DNA of 39,906 nucleotides from the NCBI RefSeq assembly GCF_000455325.1, contig NZ_HG322951.1, positions 2,847,543 through 2,887,448 of the forward strand, in the 5' to 3' direction. How positions within the stretch are numbered: position 1 is the first letter of the stretch; each line of letters opens with the position of its first letter. The notes beneath the pieces are model-generated. The model ran no database searches and was not told where the DNA came from. It was given only the letters and a program-made list of their open reading frames with translations. The DNA comes from Mycolicibacterium septicum DSM 44393. Lineage in GTDB: Bacteria > Actinomycetota > Actinomycetes > Mycobacteriales > Mycobacteriaceae. The translations under genes were made by a program, and so were the position numbers. Below are positions 25,772 to 36,474 of the stretch, piece after piece.

Positions 25772-26710
25772 CTAGCTGCCGGAAGGCAGCGGACTGCCGA
25801 GGTGGTCCGCAGCGATCAGCCGGCCGTCCGCCATCGACAGCACCCAGGTGCTGCCCTTGCGATTTCCGGTCGTCTGCGGGCGAACCTGTGAGCGCGAGCA
25901 CCACCACGAGATGAGATCGGGAATCACCTTGCCCTGCGTGCAGATCACCGGGGTCCCCGCCCGGGTCGCGAGTTCGAGCACCCGGTTGCGACCGGCCTTG
26001 TGGTCGGAGTTGTAGGCCTCCTCGGTCAGCGCCGGCTCATTGTGGATGTCCACGCCGAGTTCCTGGGCCAGGGGCTCCAGGGTCTGATGACAGCGCAACC
26101 GATCGGCCGCGTAAAGCGTTGTGGCACCGAATGCCGATAGTTGGGCGACCAAAGCCTCGGCCTGTGCCCGGCCCTTCTTGTCCAGCGGACGCTTGCGGTC
26201 ATCGCCCTTGAAACGTGATCGCCGCCCGGCCGTGCCGTGCCGGACGATCAGCACCGTCTGGGTATCGGGTGGCTGTTTTGCGAAGCGCCGCAACACTTTT
26301 CGATCGTGCGGGTAAACCAGCTGATCCGCTGCCGCATGCACCGGCAGCCAGATGAGCTTGTCCACCTCATCGTTGGGGGTGAAGTCACCTCCCGTCGCGC
26401 GGGCAGCCCAGTACCAGACCCGTTTGGTCCCCTGTGGGATGTCGTACGAGATCGAGCCGAGCCGGCGACCGAGCTGCGCGGTGTAGCCCGTCTCCTCGTG
26501 GACCTCGCGCACGGCGGCCACCGGATCGGTTTCGTCGAGCTCGACCTTGCCCTTCGGCAGGGACCAATCGTCGTACCGCGGGCGGTGGATGACGGCCACC
26601 TCGGTCACGGCTACGCCCGCGGCGTCTTCGCCGCCGCGCCACAACACGGCGCCCGCCGCGGGCACCAGCTTGGTGCCCGGCTTGGCCGCCTTCGTGCTGT
26701 CGTCGGACAC
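25772..26710 (-). CDS. mutT1: MutT1-type hydrolase: Nudix domain plus histidine phosphatase domain
   Basis: A 312-residue two-domain protein equivalent to Rv2985. The Nudix box [22 protein letters not shown] lies at about residues 53-75 and matches GX5EX7REUXEEXGU. The C-terminal histidine phosphatase domain begins [18 protein letters not shown] (catalytic RHG) near residue 154. The mycobacterial enzyme is known to degrade 8-oxo-dGTP/8-oxo-GTP and diadenosine polyphosphates, so it cleans the nucleotide pool. The GTG start at 26710 has AGGAGTTGAG just upstream. It is the last gene of a cofC-ppk-mutT1 minus-strand group, 50 bases after ppk. Confidence 0.95.
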   Translation of the reverse strand: MSDDSTKAAKPGTKLVPAAGAVLWRGGEDAAGVAVTEVAVIHRPRYDDWSLPKGKVELDETDPVAAVREVHEETGYTAQLGRRLGSISYDIPQGTKRVWYWAARATGGDFTPNDEVDKLIWLPVHAAADQLVYPHDRKVLRRFAKQPPDTQTVLIVRHGTAGRRSRFKGDDRKRPLDKKGRAQAEALVAQLSAFGATTLYAADRLRCHQTLEPLAQELGVDIHNEPALTEEAYNSDHKAGRNRVLELATRAGTPVICTQGKVIPDLISWWCSRSQVRPQTTGNRKGSTWVLSMADGRLIAADHLGSPLPSGS

Positions 26711-26760
26711 CTCAACTCCTGCAGGTCATTCACCGGCCAGGGCAGTCGGCCCGGTGGGGA

Positions 26761-28968
26761 TCAGGGGTGCCGGTGACGTTCCATCAGCGACACCTGGTGG
26801 TCGCGGACTGTCTGCCCCTCCTGGGGCAGCGCTGTCCAGTGACCATCGTGTCGCAACTCCCAGCACCGGGTGGCCGGATCCATCGCGGACTCGAACACCT
26901 CGTTGAGTTGCGCGGTCAGCCTCGGATCCTTGACCTGAGCCATCACTTCGACACGGCGGTCGAGATTACGATGCATCATGTCGGCACTGCCGATCCAGAA
27001 CTCGTTGGTGGCGCGGAAGTGAATAATCCGCGAGTGCTCGAGGAAGCGGCCGAGGATCGAGCGCACCCTGATGTTGTCGGAGTATCCGGGAACGCCCGGG
27101 CGTAGGGCGCAGATGCCCCGGACCACGATCTCGACCGGGATGCCGGCCTGCGACGCCCGATAGAGCGCATCGATCACCTGCTCGTCGACCAGAGCATTGG
27201 CCTTCAACCGGATTCCGGTCGCGGCCCCCTCGTGATGCGCGGCGATCTCGCGGTCGATGCGCTCGATGATGCCCTTGCGCACACCCCGCGGCGCCACCAG
27301 CAGGTTGCGGTAGGAGTCCTTGCGCGAGTAGCCGGTCAGCGAATTGAACAGGTCGGTCAGGTCGGCGCCGATGTCGGGATCGGCGGTGAGCAGGCCGACG
27401 TCTTCATACAGCCGCGCGGTTTTCGGGTTGTAGTTGCCGGTGCCGATATGGCAGTAGCGCCGGATCGTCGACCCTTCACGCCGCACCACAAGGCAGGTCT
27501 TGCAGTGGGTTTTGAGGCCGATCAACCCGTAGACCACGTGTACCCCGGCCTGTTCGAGAGCCCTGGCCCACTTGATGTTGGCCTGTTCGTCGAAGCGGGC
27601 CTTGATCTCGACGAGTGCGACCACCTGCTTGCCGGCCTCGGCAGCGTCGATCAGCGCGTTGACGATCGGTGAATCGCCGGAGGTGCGGTAGAGAGTCTGT
27701 TTGATCGCCAGCACGTTGGGGTCGGCGGCGGCCTGCTCGATGAAGCGTTGCACCGTGGTGGAGAACGAGTCATAGGGGTGGTGCACCAGCACGTCCCCGT
27801 CACGCAGCGTCGAGAAGATGCTCTTGGGCGTCTCACGTTCGCCGAAAGCCGGTGGGGTGGCGGGCACGAACGGCCGATCCTTGAGGGCGGGCCGGTCCAC
27901 GGCGTAGATCTGCCAGAGCGCGGACAGATCCAGCAGCCCGGGCACCTCGATCACGTCGCTCGGGGCCACATCCAGTTCCCGCAGCAGCAATTCGAGCATG
28001 CTCTCGGTCATGTCGTCCGACACTTCCAACCGGACCGGCGAGCCGAATCGCCTGCGGGCGAGTTCGCGCTCGAGCGCCTGCAGCAGATCCTCGTCGCGGT
28101 CCTCTTCGACCTCGAAGTCGGCGTTGCGGGTGATCCGGAACGCGTGGTGCTCGACGATCTCCAGGCCGGGGAACAACACCGGCAGGAACGCGGCGATGAG
28201 CTCCTCCATCGGCAGGAACCGCACCACGTTCGATCCGTCGGTCGGTGCGCTCAGCTCCACGAAGCGCCCGACGTTGTCGGGGACCTTGATCCTGGCGAAG
28301 TGCTGCCCGCCGTCTTCGGGATGTTTGACCGTGATGGCCAGATTCAGGCTCAGCCCACTGACGAACGGGAACGGGTGCGCCGGGTCCACCGCCAGCGGGG
28401 TGAGGACCGGGAACACCTGTTCGTGGAAGTAGGAAGAGAGCTTCGCGCGCTCGGCCTCGTCGAGCTCGGCCCAGTTGACGATGACGATGCCCTCTTCGGC
28501 CAGCGCCGGGCGGACCGAGCTGAGGAACACACTCGCATGACGGCTGGCGATCTGCTGGGTGCGTTCGTTGATCCGGCGCAGCTGCTCGCGCGGCGACAGA
28601 CCGTCGGCCGAACGCACCGAAAGCCCCATCTCGTCGCGGCGTTTGAGGCCGGCCACCCGGACCATGTAGAACTCGTCGAGATTGGACGCGAAGATCGCCA
28701 GGAACTTTGCCCGCTCCAGCAGCGGCAGTGACGGATCGGCGGCCAGGGCCAGCACACGCGCGTTGAAGTCCAGCCAGCTCAGCTCGCGGTTGAGGTAGCG
28801 GTCCTCGGGCAGCGCGTCGTCCACGGCCGGCCAGGTGGCCGCCGGTGGTGCCTCCGGTGTCGCTGACACGATGGGCTGCCCCGGTGCGGTCGAGTTGGTG
28901 TCCCGTTCAGAGTTGTCGGACCGGGTCGTTGGCTCGGCTTCGGTGGCTTCGCTCATCTGTCCGATCAT
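26761..28968 (-). CDS. ppk: Polyphosphate kinase 1
   Basis: A 735-residue PPK1 transferring the gamma phosphate of ATP to polyphosphate (and back), close to the 742 residues of M. tuberculosis. Seen: [20 protein letters not shown] at the N-terminal domain; the autophosphorylated His in [40 protein letters not shown] just before it; [20 protein letters not shown] in the C-terminal domain. The start is either the ATG at 28968 or the one at 28956; neither has a strong Shine-Dalgarno, and I give the longer. The first 60 residues are acidic and disordered-looking. It follows cofC by 22 bases. Confidence 0.96.
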   Translation of the reverse strand: MIGQMSEATEAEPTTRSDNSERDTNSTAPGQPIVSATPEAPPAATWPAVDDALPEDRYLNRELSWLDFNARVLALAADPSLPLLERAKFLAIFASNLDEFYMVRVAGLKRRDEMGLSVRSADGLSPREQLRRINERTQQIASRHASVFLSSVRPALAEEGIVIVNWAELDEAERAKLSSYFHEQVFPVLTPLAVDPAHPFPFVSGLSLNLAITVKHPEDGGQHFARIKVPDNVGRFVELSAPTDGSNVVRFLPMEELIAAFLPVLFPGLEIVEHHAFRITRNADFEVEEDRDEDLLQALERELARRRFGSPVRLEVSDDMTESMLELLLRELDVAPSDVIEVPGLLDLSALWQIYAVDRPALKDRPFVPATPPAFGERETPKSIFSTLRDGDVLVHHPYDSFSTTVQRFIEQAAADPNVLAIKQTLYRTSGDSPIVNALIDAAEAGKQVVALVEIKARFDEQANIKWARALEQAGVHVVYGLIGLKTHCKTCLVVRREGSTIRRYCHIGTGNYNPKTARLYEDVGLLTADPDIGADLTDLFNSLTGYSRKDSYRNLLVAPRGVRKGIIERIDREIAAHHEGAATGIRLKANALVDEQVIDALYRASQAGIPVEIVVRGICALRPGVPGYSDNIRVRSILGRFLEHSRIIHFRATNEFWIGSADMMHRNLDRRVEVMAQVKDPRLTAQLNEVFESAMDPATRCWELRHDGHWTALPQEGQTVRDHQVSLMERHRHP

Positions 28969-28990
28969 TCCCTATGCCAGGGGTGCGGGG

Positions 28991-29660
<670 letters not shown>

Positions 29661-29712
29661 GGGTTCATCCTGCCAGCCCGGCCGGCTTCGGCGAGTGGCG
29701 CAGCCGCCGGGA

Positions 29713-29718
29713 TAGGGT
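29713..29718 (+). promoter_or_regulatory. -10 hexamer of gpsA
   Basis: TAGGGT, then 6 bases, then the GTG at 29725: leaderless arrangement. The cofC-gpsA intergenic space is only 64 bases. Confidence 0.5.
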
Positions 29719-29724
29719 GAGCGG

Positions 29725-30723
29725 GTGGTAGAGGCTGCGGTGATGGGTGCCGGTGCGTGGGGGACGGCGCTGGCCAAGGTGCTGGCGGACGCGGGTAATC
29801 CGGTGACGATGTGGGCCCGGCGCCCCGAGGTTGCCGACGAGATCAACACCGAACATCGCAACAGTCGCTACCTGGGCGACGTCGTGCTGCCCTCGACGAT
29901 CCGGGCCACCAGCGATCCGGCCGAGGCGCTGGCCGGCGCGTGCACGGTGCTGCTCGGGGTTCCGGCGCAGCAGCTGCGGGCGAACCTGGAGGGCTGGAAG
30001 CATCTGATCGGTGACGACGTGACGCTGGTGAGCCTGGCCAAAGGAATCGAACTCGGCTCACTCATGCGGATGAGTCAGGTCATCGTCCAGGTGACCGGCG
30101 CCGATCCGTCCCGGGTGGCGGTGGTGACCGGGCCGAACCTGGCCAGCGAGATCGCCGACGAGCAGCCCGCGGCCACCGTCGTCGCGTGCAGCGACTCCGG
30201 CCGCGCGGTAACACTGCAACGCGCCCTGGCCACCGGCTACTTCCGGCCCTACACCAACGCCGATGTCGTCGGTGCCGAAGTGGGCGGGGCCTGCAAGAAC
30301 GTCATCGCGCTGGCCTGCGGAATGGCCGTCGGTGTGGGGCTGGGGGAGAACACCGTTGCCGCCATCATCACCCGCGGCCTGGCCGAGGTGATGCGATTGG
30401 GTATCGCGCTGGGTGCCACCCCGGCGACGTTGGCCGGGTTGGCCGGCGTCGGGGATCTCGTGGCCACGTGCACCTCCAGCCATTCCCGTAACCGCACCTT
30501 CGGTGAGCGGCTGGGTAAGGGCGGCACCATGGAATCGGCGTTGACCGCGGCAGGCGGACATGTGGCCGAGGGCGTGGCATCGTGCGAATCGGTGTTGGCG
30601 CTGGCATCCAGCTACGGCGTCGAGATGCCGTTGACCGACGCCGTTCATAGGGTGTGCCACAAGGGATTGTCGGTTCACGAGGCAGTCGCAGGACTGTTGG
30701 GGCGCAGCACCAAACCGGAGTGA
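29725..30723 (+). CDS. gpsA: Glycerol-3-phosphate dehydrogenase [NAD(P)+]
   Basis: A 332-residue cytoplasmic enzyme reducing dihydroxyacetone phosphate to sn-glycerol-3-phosphate for phospholipid synthesis. The Rossmann motif [19 protein letters not shown] starts at residue 7. [31 protein letters not shown] and [21 protein letters not shown] (catalytic Lys in the last) are typical. The leaderless GTG start is chosen. A Cys/Met-metabolism PLP enzyme gene follows after 29 bases. Confidence 0.96.
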   Translation: MVEAAVMGAGAWGTALAKVLADAGNPVTMWARRPEVADEINTEHRNSRYLGDVVLPSTIRATSDPAEALAGACTVLLGVPAQQLRANLEGWKHLIGDDVTLVSLAKGIELGSLMRMSQVIVQVTGADPSRVAVVTGPNLASEIADEQPAATVVACSDSGRAVTLQRALATGYFRPYTNADVVGAEVGGACKNVIALACGMAVGVGLGENTVAAIITRGLAEVMRLGIALGATPATLAGLAGVGDLVATCTSSHSRNRTFGERLGKGGTMESALTAAGGHVAEGVASCESVLALASSYGVEMPLTDAVHRVCHKGLSVHEAVAGLLGRSTKPE

Positions 30724-30752
30724 CAGCCTCCGGACGTGAGGAGGTAGCAGGT

Positions 30753-31859
30753 ATGGACGGCATGTACGGCGATTCCACCCGGAGCGTCAAAGCCGTTGGT
30801 CTGGAATCGATTCCGGGACAACCCGTGGCCCCGATCCCGGTACCGGCGTCGACGTACCATCTCTCGCCCGACGAGACCGAGCCGCTGGACAGCTACGGCC
30901 GCAGCTCCAACCCGTCATGGCGACAACTGGAATCGGCACTCGCCGAACTGGAAGGGGCCGGCGCCGCGCTGACGTTCGGGTCCGGCATGGCCGCGATCAC
31001 CTCGACGCTGCGGGTGCTCGCCAAACCCGGAACCACGCTGGTGGTCCCGGCCGACGGCTACTACCAGGTCCGCCGCTATGCGGTCGAATACCTTGCACCG
31101 CAAGGCATCACGGTGATCGAGGCGAATGTCGCCGATATCTGCGATGCGGCCGCCCACGCCGACGTGGTGCTCGCCGAGACGCCGGCCAACCCTGGGCTCG
31201 ACGTCGTGGATCTGCACCGGCTGGCGATGACCTGCCGCGGTCGCGGTGCCACGCTCGTCGTCGACAACACCACCGCCACACCGCTGGGCCAACAACCGCT
31301 TTCGCTGGGCGCTGACCTGGTGGTGGCCAGCGCCACCAAATCACTGTCGGGTCACAGCGATCTGGTGGCCGGCTACGTGGCGGGCAGCCAGCCCGAGCTG
31401 ATTGCCGCGATAGAGCGGGACCGGCTGCTGGCCGGGCCGATCCTGGGCGCGTTCGAGGCGTGGCTCGTGTTGCGCAGCCTCGGCAGCGCCGGGCTGCGTT
31501 TCGAACGGCAGTGCCAGAACGCCGCGGCCCTGGCGCTGATGCTGCGCAGCCATCCCGCGGTGCGCTCGGTGCGCTATCCCGGGCTGCCCGAAGACCCGGC
31601 GCACGAACTGGCGGCCACCCAGATGAAGCGGTTCGGCGGATTGGTGTCGATCGAGCTGGCCGACGCCGCGGCTGTGCATGGCCTGGTGGACCGCAGCGCC
31701 CTGCTCATCGCCTCGACCAGCTTCGGCGGGATTCACACCTCGGTCGACCGCCGGGCCCGCTGGGGTGACCCGGTACCTGCCGGGTTCGCCCGCATCTCGG
31801 CCGGGATCGAGGACACCGAAGACCTGCTGACCGATGTCGAGCAGGCGCTTCGGACATGA
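30753..31859 (+). CDS. Cys/Met metabolism PLP-dependent enzyme (cystathionine gamma-lyase-like)
   Basis: A 368-residue fold-type I PLP enzyme. The substrate-side motif is DSYGRSSNPSWRQLESAL (usual form YSRxxNPT), the PLP ring stack region is TFGSGMAAITSTLRVLA, the PLP Asp is in LVVDNTTATPLGQQPLSLGA, and the Schiff-base Lys is in VASATKSLSGHSDLVAG. It could act as cystathionine gamma-lyase, gamma-synthase or a related lyase; sequence alone does not separate these. It is slightly shorter than most members (380-400). The ATG at 30753 has GAGGAGG at 30738-30744; a longer frame overlapping gpsA is rejected. There is no equivalent between gpsA and ddl in M. tuberculosis as far as I recall. Confidence 0.88.
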   Translation: MDGMYGDSTRSVKAVGLESIPGQPVAPIPVPASTYHLSPDETEPLDSYGRSSNPSWRQLESALAELEGAGAALTFGSGMAAITSTLRVLAKPGTTLVVPADGYYQVRRYAVEYLAPQGITVIEANVADICDAAAHADVVLAETPANPGLDVVDLHRLAMTCRGRGATLVVDNTTATPLGQQPLSLGADLVVASATKSLSGHSDLVAGYVAGSQPELIAAIERDRLLAGPILGAFEAWLVLRSLGSAGLRFERQCQNAAALALMLRSHPAVRSVRYPGLPEDPAHELAATQMKRFGGLVSIELADAAAVHGLVDRSALLIASTSFGGIHTSVDRRARWGDPVPAGFARISAGIEDTEDLLTDVEQALRT

Positions 31860-31920
31860 AAGCCCAGGTCAGGATCCGCCGAAATGCAGGGACCGACCGG
31901 GACGGTAGCCTCTCTAGGTT

Positions 31921-33042
31921 GTGACAGGGCGTAATCAGACCGGATCCCGCACGCGCGTCGCCGTCGTCTACGGCGGGCGTAGCTCGGAGCACGCGATCTC
32001 CTGCGTATCGGCAGGCAGCATCCTGCGCAATCTCGACCCCGAGCGATTCGAGGTGGTCGCGGTCGGCATCACTCCCGACGGTTCGTGGATGTTGACCGAC
32101 GGGCGTCCCGAGACCCTCGCGATCACCGACGGTCAGCTGCCCGAGGTCACCGAGACGTCCGGTACCGAACTCGCGCTGCCCGCCGCCCCCAACCGCAGTG
32201 GCCAGCTGCTGGCGCTGAGCAACGGTCCCGGTGAGTTGCTGGCCGCCGTCGACGTGGTCTTCCCTGTGCTGCACGGCCCCTACGGCGAGGACGGCACCAT
32301 CCAGGGCCTGCTGGAGTTGGCCGGGATTCCCTACGTGGGCTCCGGTGTGCTGTCCAGTGCTGCCGGGATGGACAAGGAGTTCACCAAGAAGCTCCTCGTC
32401 GCCGAGGGCCTGCCGATCGGCGACTTCGTCGTGCTGCGTCCCAGCGATGCCACCCTCGACCTGGAACAGCGGGAACGTCTCGGCCTGCCGGTGTTCGTCA
32501 AGCCCGCCCGGGGTGGCTCCTCGATCGGCGTCAGCCGGGTCGCGGCGTGGGATGAACTGCCCGCGGCGATCGAGCTCGCGCGCCGCCACGACCCGAAGGT
32601 CATCGTCGAGGCCGCGGTGCCGGGCCGCGAACTGGAATGCGGTGTCCTCGAATTCCCCGATGGCAGCGTCGAAGCCAGCACCGTGGGCGAGATCCGGGTG
32701 GCCGGAGTGCGCGGACGCGAGGACGGCTTCTACGACTTCGCCACCAAATACCTTGTCGACGCGGCCGAATTGGATGTGCCCGCCAAGGTCGACGACGACG
32801 TGTCCGAGGAGGTCCGCCGGCTGGCCGTGCGCGCGTTCACCGCGATCGACTGCCAGGGACTGGCCCGCGTCGACTTCTTCCTGACCGACGACGGACCCGT
32901 GATCAACGAGATCAACACCATGCCGGGGTTCACCACCATCTCGATGTTCCCGCGCATGTGGGCGGCCAGCGGCGTCGACTACCCGACGTTGCTGACCGCG
33001 ATGGTCGAGACCGCGCTGGCCCGGGGCACCGGCCTGCGCTGA
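31921..33042 (+). CDS. ddl: D-alanine--D-alanine ligase
   Basis: A 373-residue ATP-grasp ligase making D-Ala-D-Ala for peptidoglycan. Blocks: [20 protein letters not shown] at the N-terminus, [35 protein letters not shown] (ATP/phosphate loop), [20 protein letters not shown] with the metal-binding Glu and Asn. It is the target class of D-cycloserine. The GTG start has TAGCCT at 31906-31911, 9 bases upstream, so a near-leaderless mRNA is likely. It is convergent with the DUF3515 gene, 4 bases apart. Confidence 0.97.
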   Translation: MTGRNQTGSRTRVAVVYGGRSSEHAISCVSAGSILRNLDPERFEVVAVGITPDGSWMLTDGRPETLAITDGQLPEVTETSGTELALPAAPNRSGQLLALSNGPGELLAAVDVVFPVLHGPYGEDGTIQGLLELAGIPYVGSGVLSSAAGMDKEFTKKLLVAEGLPIGDFVVLRPSDATLDLEQRERLGLPVFVKPARGGSSIGVSRVAAWDELPAAIELARRHDPKVIVEAAVPGRELECGVLEFPDGSVEASTVGEIRVAGVRGREDGFYDFATKYLVDAAELDVPAKVDDDVSEEVRRLAVRAFTAIDCQGLARVDFFLTDDGPVINEINTMPGFTTISMFPRMWAASGVDYPTLLTAMVETALARGTGLR

Positions 33043-33046
33043 CGCA

Positions 33047-33610
33047 TCACCGCGCCGGGGCCGGTGCCGGTTCCTGGGCGGCCATGGTGCGGGCGATCTG
33101 ACCGGAGATCTGCTGAATGGGTGTCGGCCCCGAACCGGCGGGCAGGGTCAGCGCGACGTACACCGGGCGGTCCACGGCGTACCACGTGCTGCGGCCCTGG
33201 TCGTCGGCGGCCGGGCCGGCTTCTCCCACTCTGAACCACTGGATCTCGTCGACCACCTGCAGCGGAGTACCCACGACGAAATCGGTGGGGCGTTCCAGCC
33301 CGCATCGCAGGACGACGGGCTCGGTGTCGGGCTCGGCACGCCAGGCCGCGGTGCCGGGAGGCGTGGGGTCGACGGTCGGGGCGCGGCGGAAATCACCGAG
33401 CTGCTGGGGGAGTGCGTTGAGCAGGTCGTGGCACTGCTGGCTGTCGGCCTGCGGTGCCGGTATCGCCGGGATGGCGACGGGTTGCTGCTCGGGTGAGCGC
33501 TGCCGGGACGCCGCGATTCCGAGGACGGTGATCAGCACCGAGACCGCGACGACGACCGCCGCGATCAACAGGGCGCGGGGCGGTCCATCGGTGGTGTGCG
33601 AGTCGGTCAC
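33047..33610 (-). CDS. DUF3515 membrane-anchored protein
   Basis: A 187-residue protein matching Rv2980 and the DUF3515 family of actinobacteria. One N-terminal transmembrane segment (ALLIAAVVVAVSVLITVLGI), then an extracytoplasmic domain with paired cysteines (SQQCHDLLNALPQQLGDFRR and VVLRCGLERPTDF) and a WFRVGEAG-type core. The function is unknown; its constant location beside ddl suggests a link with the cell envelope. GTG start. It lies 10 bases after the small Lrp-like gene and is probably co-transcribed with it. Confidence 0.88.
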   Translation of the reverse strand: MTDSHTTDGPPRALLIAAVVVAVSVLITVLGIAASRQRSPEQQPVAIPAIPAPQADSQQCHDLLNALPQQLGDFRRAPTVDPTPPGTAAWRAEPDTEPVVLRCGLERPTDFVVGTPLQVVDEIQWFRVGEAGPAADDQGRSTWYAVDRPVYVALTLPAGSGPTPIQQISGQIARTMAAQEPAPAPAR

Positions 33611-33620
33611 ACCACCAACT

Positions 33621-33863
33621 CTATGGCTGGCCGGCGTTGGCGATCGGGCAGGTCAGGGTCCGGGTGATCCCGGGTACCTGCTGCACGGCGGGGACCACGT
33701 CGGACTGCAGCAGCGCCAGCGTGTCGGCACTGATGCGCAGGACCACGTCATAGGGCCCGGTCACGTATTCCGCGGACACCACGCCCGGCAGGGCGGAGAG
33801 TTGTTTGGCGACGACTTCGGCGCGGCCCACCTCGGTCTGGATCAGCACGTAAGCCTCCACCAC
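33621..33863 (-). CDS. Stand-alone Lrp/AsnC ligand-binding (RAM) domain protein
   Basis: An 80-residue protein that is only the effector-binding/oligomerisation half of an Lrp/AsnC regulator: EAYVLIQTEVGRAEVVAKQL, PGVVSAEYVTGPYDVVLRIS, ending in TRTLTCPIANAGQP. There is no helix-turn-helix. GGAGGAG lies about 7 bases before the tandem GTG codons at 33863 and 33860. Such single-domain forms can bind amino acids and may pair with full-length Lrp proteins. A longer frame reaching 34307 on the antisense of thiL is spurious. Confidence 0.88.
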   Translation of the reverse strand: MVEAYVLIQTEVGRAEVVAKQLSALPGVVSAEYVTGPYDVVLRISADTLALLQSDVVPAVQQVPGITRTLTCPIANAGQP

Positions 33864-33969
33864 CGGCTGTCTCCTCCGTCTCGCTGCATAAACTGCTGGC
33901 CGCAGGCACCAAACGTACCGCAGGTCGGGTTCGGGTTCAGGACGCGGCAGCCGACCGGCAGGAGGCCAT

Positions 33970-34953
33970 ATGACCGGCGAGACCATCGGCAGCGATTCCG
34001 CTGACGACAACGACGACACCTTGGCGGGAGCCGGGGAATTCGCCGTCATCGACCGATTGGTCGCCGGACGCACGCAAGCCGACGCGGTGACCCTGGGCCC
34101 CGGCGACGACGCGGCCGTCGTGACGGCGGCCGACGGCCGCACGGTGGTCTCCACCGACATGCTGGTGCAGGACCGCCATTTCCGGCTGGATTGGTCGACG
34201 CCGCACGATATCGGCCGCAAGGCCATCGCCCAGAACGCCGCCGACATCGAAGCGATGGGCGGGCGGCCCACGGCATTCGTGGTGGCGTTCGGCGCCCCGT
34301 CGGACACCTCCGTCTCCGCCGCGGCGAGCGTGACGGACGGACTGTGGGACGAGGCGCGTCAGCTGGGCGCCAGCATCGCAGGCGGTGATCTGGTCAGTGC
34401 CCCGCTGTGGGTGATATCGGTCACGGTGCTCGGCGACCTCGGTGGCCGGGAACCGGTGCGCCGCAGCGGTGCCCGGGCCGGCGACACCGTGGCGGTGGCC
34501 GGCGAACTGGGGCGTTCGGCAGCCGGATACGCGCTGCTGCACCGCGGCATAGCAGGGTTCGCGGCATTGCGGCAGCGGCACCTGACCCCGCAGCCGCCCT
34601 ACGGGCAGGGCGCCTGCGCCGCCGACGCCGGTGCCACCGCGATGACGGATGTGTCCGACGGCCTGCTCGCCGACCTGGGCCACATCGCGACGGCCTCGGG
34701 GGTCGGCATCGACGTGGACAGGCGCCTTCTCGACGGCGACCGGCAGGCGGTCGCCGAGGCCGCCGCAGCGGTGGGGGCCGACCCGTGGGAGTGGGTGCTC
34801 GGCGGCGGTGAGGACCACGCGCTGGCCGCGACATTCCCCGGAGCGCTGCCTCCGGGGTGGCGGGCCATCGGACGGGTGCTCGACGGCCCGCCGGAAGTCC
34901 TGGTCGACGGCGGCGCGTGGACCGGAAATGCGGGATGGCAATCGTTTGACTGA
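33970..34953 (+). CDS. thiL: Thiamine-monophosphate kinase
   Basis: A 327-residue PurM-fold kinase phosphorylating thiamine monophosphate to the active cofactor. Motifs: GPGDDAAVVTAADGRTVVST (metal/ATP), the block HDIGRKAIAQNAADIEAMGG, GELGRSAAGYALL, MTDVSDGLLADLGHIA, GGGEDHALAATF. GGAGG at 33961-33965 precedes the ATG at 33970. The first 25 residues are acidic and variable. ung follows after 24 bases with its own promoter. IlvB in this window needs the product (ThDP). Confidence 0.96.
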   Translation: MTGETIGSDSADDNDDTLAGAGEFAVIDRLVAGRTQADAVTLGPGDDAAVVTAADGRTVVSTDMLVQDRHFRLDWSTPHDIGRKAIAQNAADIEAMGGRPTAFVVAFGAPSDTSVSAAASVTDGLWDEARQLGASIAGGDLVSAPLWVISVTVLGDLGGREPVRRSGARAGDTVAVAGELGRSAAGYALLHRGIAGFAALRQRHLTPQPPYGQGACAADAGATAMTDVSDGLLADLGHIATASGVGIDVDRRLLDGDRQAVAEAAAAVGADPWEWVLGGGEDHALAATFPGALPPGWRAIGRVLDGPPEVLVDGGAWTGNAGWQSFD

Positions 34954-34977
34954 GGGCTCACGCTAAGTTGGCTTTCC

Positions 34978-35691
34978 GTGACTGCTGCGGATGCGACGAG
35001 CGATTCAACAGGTGCACGCCCCCTCAATGAACTTGTCGAGGACGGCTGGGCCCGCGCGCTCGAGCCGGTGGGGGAGCACGTCGCGCAGATGGGGGAGTTC
35101 CTGCGCGCCGAACTCGCCGCCGGCAGGCGCTATCTGCCCGCCGGTCAGAATGTTCTGCGCGCCTTCACCTTTCCTTTCGACAAGGTGCGGGTGCTGATCG
35201 TCGGTCAGGACCCGTATCCGACGCCGGGGCATGCCGTCGGCCTCAGTTTCTCGGTGGGTGCCGACGTGCGCCCGCTGCCGCGCAGTCTGTCGAACATCTT
35301 CACCGAGTACACCGAGGATCTCGGTCATCCGCAGCCGGCCAACGGTGACCTCACCCCGTGGTCGCAGCAAGGCGTGATGCTGCTCAACAGGGTGCTCACG
35401 GTGTCCCCGGGGACGCCGGCCTCACACCGGGGCAAGGGCTGGGAAGCGGTGACGGAGTGCGCGATCCGGGCGCTGGTGGCGCGCGAGCAACCAATGGTGG
35501 CGGTGCTGTGGGGCCGTGACGCCTCGACGCTGAAACCGCTACTGGCCGAAGGCGACTGCGCGACGATCGAATCGCCGCATCCGTCGCCGTTGTCGGCGTC
35601 GCGGGGATTCTTCGGGTCACGCCCGTTCAGTCGTGCCAACGAACTACTGCAGCAGAAAGGCGCCGACCCGATCGACTGGCGGTTGCCCTGA
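34978..35691 (+). CDS. ung: Uracil-DNA glycosylase
   Basis: A 237-residue family 1 UDG that removes uracil from DNA. The catalytic water-activating Asp is in [19 protein letters not shown] and the minor-groove loop with the catalytic His is [20 protein letters not shown]. The GTG start is preceded by TAAGTT (34964-34969), 8 bases away, so a leaderless transcript is likely even though thiL is close upstream. It ends 5 bases from the convergent lipoprotein gene. Confidence 0.97.
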   Translation: MTAADATSDSTGARPLNELVEDGWARALEPVGEHVAQMGEFLRAELAAGRRYLPAGQNVLRAFTFPFDKVRVLIVGQDPYPTPGHAVGLSFSVGADVRPLPRSLSNIFTEYTEDLGHPQPANGDLTPWSQQGVMLLNRVLTVSPGTPASHRGKGWEAVTECAIRALVAREQPMVAVLWGRDASTLKPLLAEGDCATIESPHPSPLSASRGFFGSRPFSRANELLQQKGADPIDWRLP

Positions 35692-35696
35692 GCGGA

Positions 35697-35939
35697 TCAG
35701 GGCATCGGGCCCGGCGGCTGCGGAATGGCCGGCGGAGCCGGAATGCCCGGTGAGGGGATCTCGATGGTGACGCTCCCGCCACCTTCACCTGGTGAGGTGG
35801 GCATCTCGGTCGTCGAAGACGTCTCCGAGGTGGGGTTGCCATCGGTGGAGGTGCCGCCACACGCGGTCAGCATCGAGCCGACCGCGATGGCGGCAGCGAA
35901 TGTCCAGAGCGGTGCATGTGATGCACGACATAGGGCCAT
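35697..35939 (-). CDS. Small putative lipoprotein, 80 aa
   Basis: A signal peptide (APLWTFAAAIAVGSMLTAC) with a good lipobox LTAC, then a Thr/Ser/Gly segment and a Pro-rich tail ending PAPPAIPQPPGPMP. Function unknown. The ATG at 35939 is used because it gives a normal signal peptide; the frame continues to 36002. A perfect 8-bp inverted repeat lies directly before the start codon. Confidence 0.72.
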   Translation of the reverse strand: MALCRASHAPLWTFAAAIAVGSMLTACGGTSTDGNPTSETSSTTEMPTSPGEGGGSVTIEIPSPGIPAPPAIPQPPGPMP

Positions 35940-35940
35940 G

Positions 35941-35962
35941 ACGGCAGGACATACCCTGCCGT
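35941..35962. promoter_or_regulatory. Inverted repeat at the lipoprotein start
   Basis: ACGGCAGG / CCTGCCGT with a 6-base spacer, starting 2 bases before the ATG at 35939. It would either fold as a hairpin over the ribosome site or serve as an operator. Confidence 0.45.
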
Positions 35963-36017
35963 GCCCTTGAATAAACGAGCCGGTGGCGCGCCGATCAGGC
36001 ACGCAACGCGCGCAACG

Positions 36018-36212
36018 TCAGCCGCGCGAGACCTTGCCGGCCTTGATGCAGGAGGTGCAGGCGTTCACGCGCTGCTTGTTGCCACCCGGACGTGCCACGG
36101 CACGCACCGACTGGATGTTCGGATCCCAGCGCCGGCTGGTCCGCCGATGCGAGTGCGACACCGACTTGCCGAAGCCCGGGGCCTTTCCGCAGATATCGCA
36201 CACGGCAGCCAT
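36018..36212 (-). CDS. rpmB: 50S ribosomal protein L28 (zinc-ribbon form)
   Basis: A 64-residue L28. It carries both cysteine pairs, [20 protein letters not shown] near the start and [12 protein letters not shown] near the end, so it is the zinc-binding (C+) paralogue used when zinc is plentiful. GAGGAG precedes the ATG at 36212. Its 5' leader includes a small CGCCG/CGGCG hairpin (36258-36272), and TATTCT near 36298-36303 on the minus strand is a possible -10. The 262-base gap to dhaL holds these elements and TAGGCT (36398-36403), a possible -10 for dhaL; nothing else is evident. Confidence 0.96.
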   Translation of the reverse strand: MAAVCDICGKAPGFGKSVSHSHRRTSRRWDPNIQSVRAVARPGGNKQRVNACTSCIKAGKVSRG

Positions 36213-36474
36213 ATCAACAACTCCTCGAAATCAGTCCTTGGGGGGTCTGGGCCCGCTCGCCGCAAAACGGCGGGGCTCAACCCGACAACCTGATCAGAAT
36301 ACCGGGAGGCCAGAGGATCGCCAAAACGGCCCGTGAACACGACCCCAGGTTGTCCACAGCAGGCGGTGCTCTGATCAAGTTTGTCGCTGTCAGTCGATAG
36401 GCTGGCGCCCACGGCGGTGACCGCGGGGGATGGCCGCGGATTTCTGTGGGATCTGATGGGGATTGGGAGGTCCG

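Noticed and set aside
33864..34307. Upstream extension of the small Lrp-like protein into thiL antisense
   Set aside because: The RAM domain starts at the tandem GTG codons with a strong ribosome site; the extension lies opposite thiL and has no HTH.
36018..36212. Zur-regulated zinc-free L28 paralogue
   Set aside because: All four zinc-binding cysteines are present, so this is the ordinary zinc-containing form.
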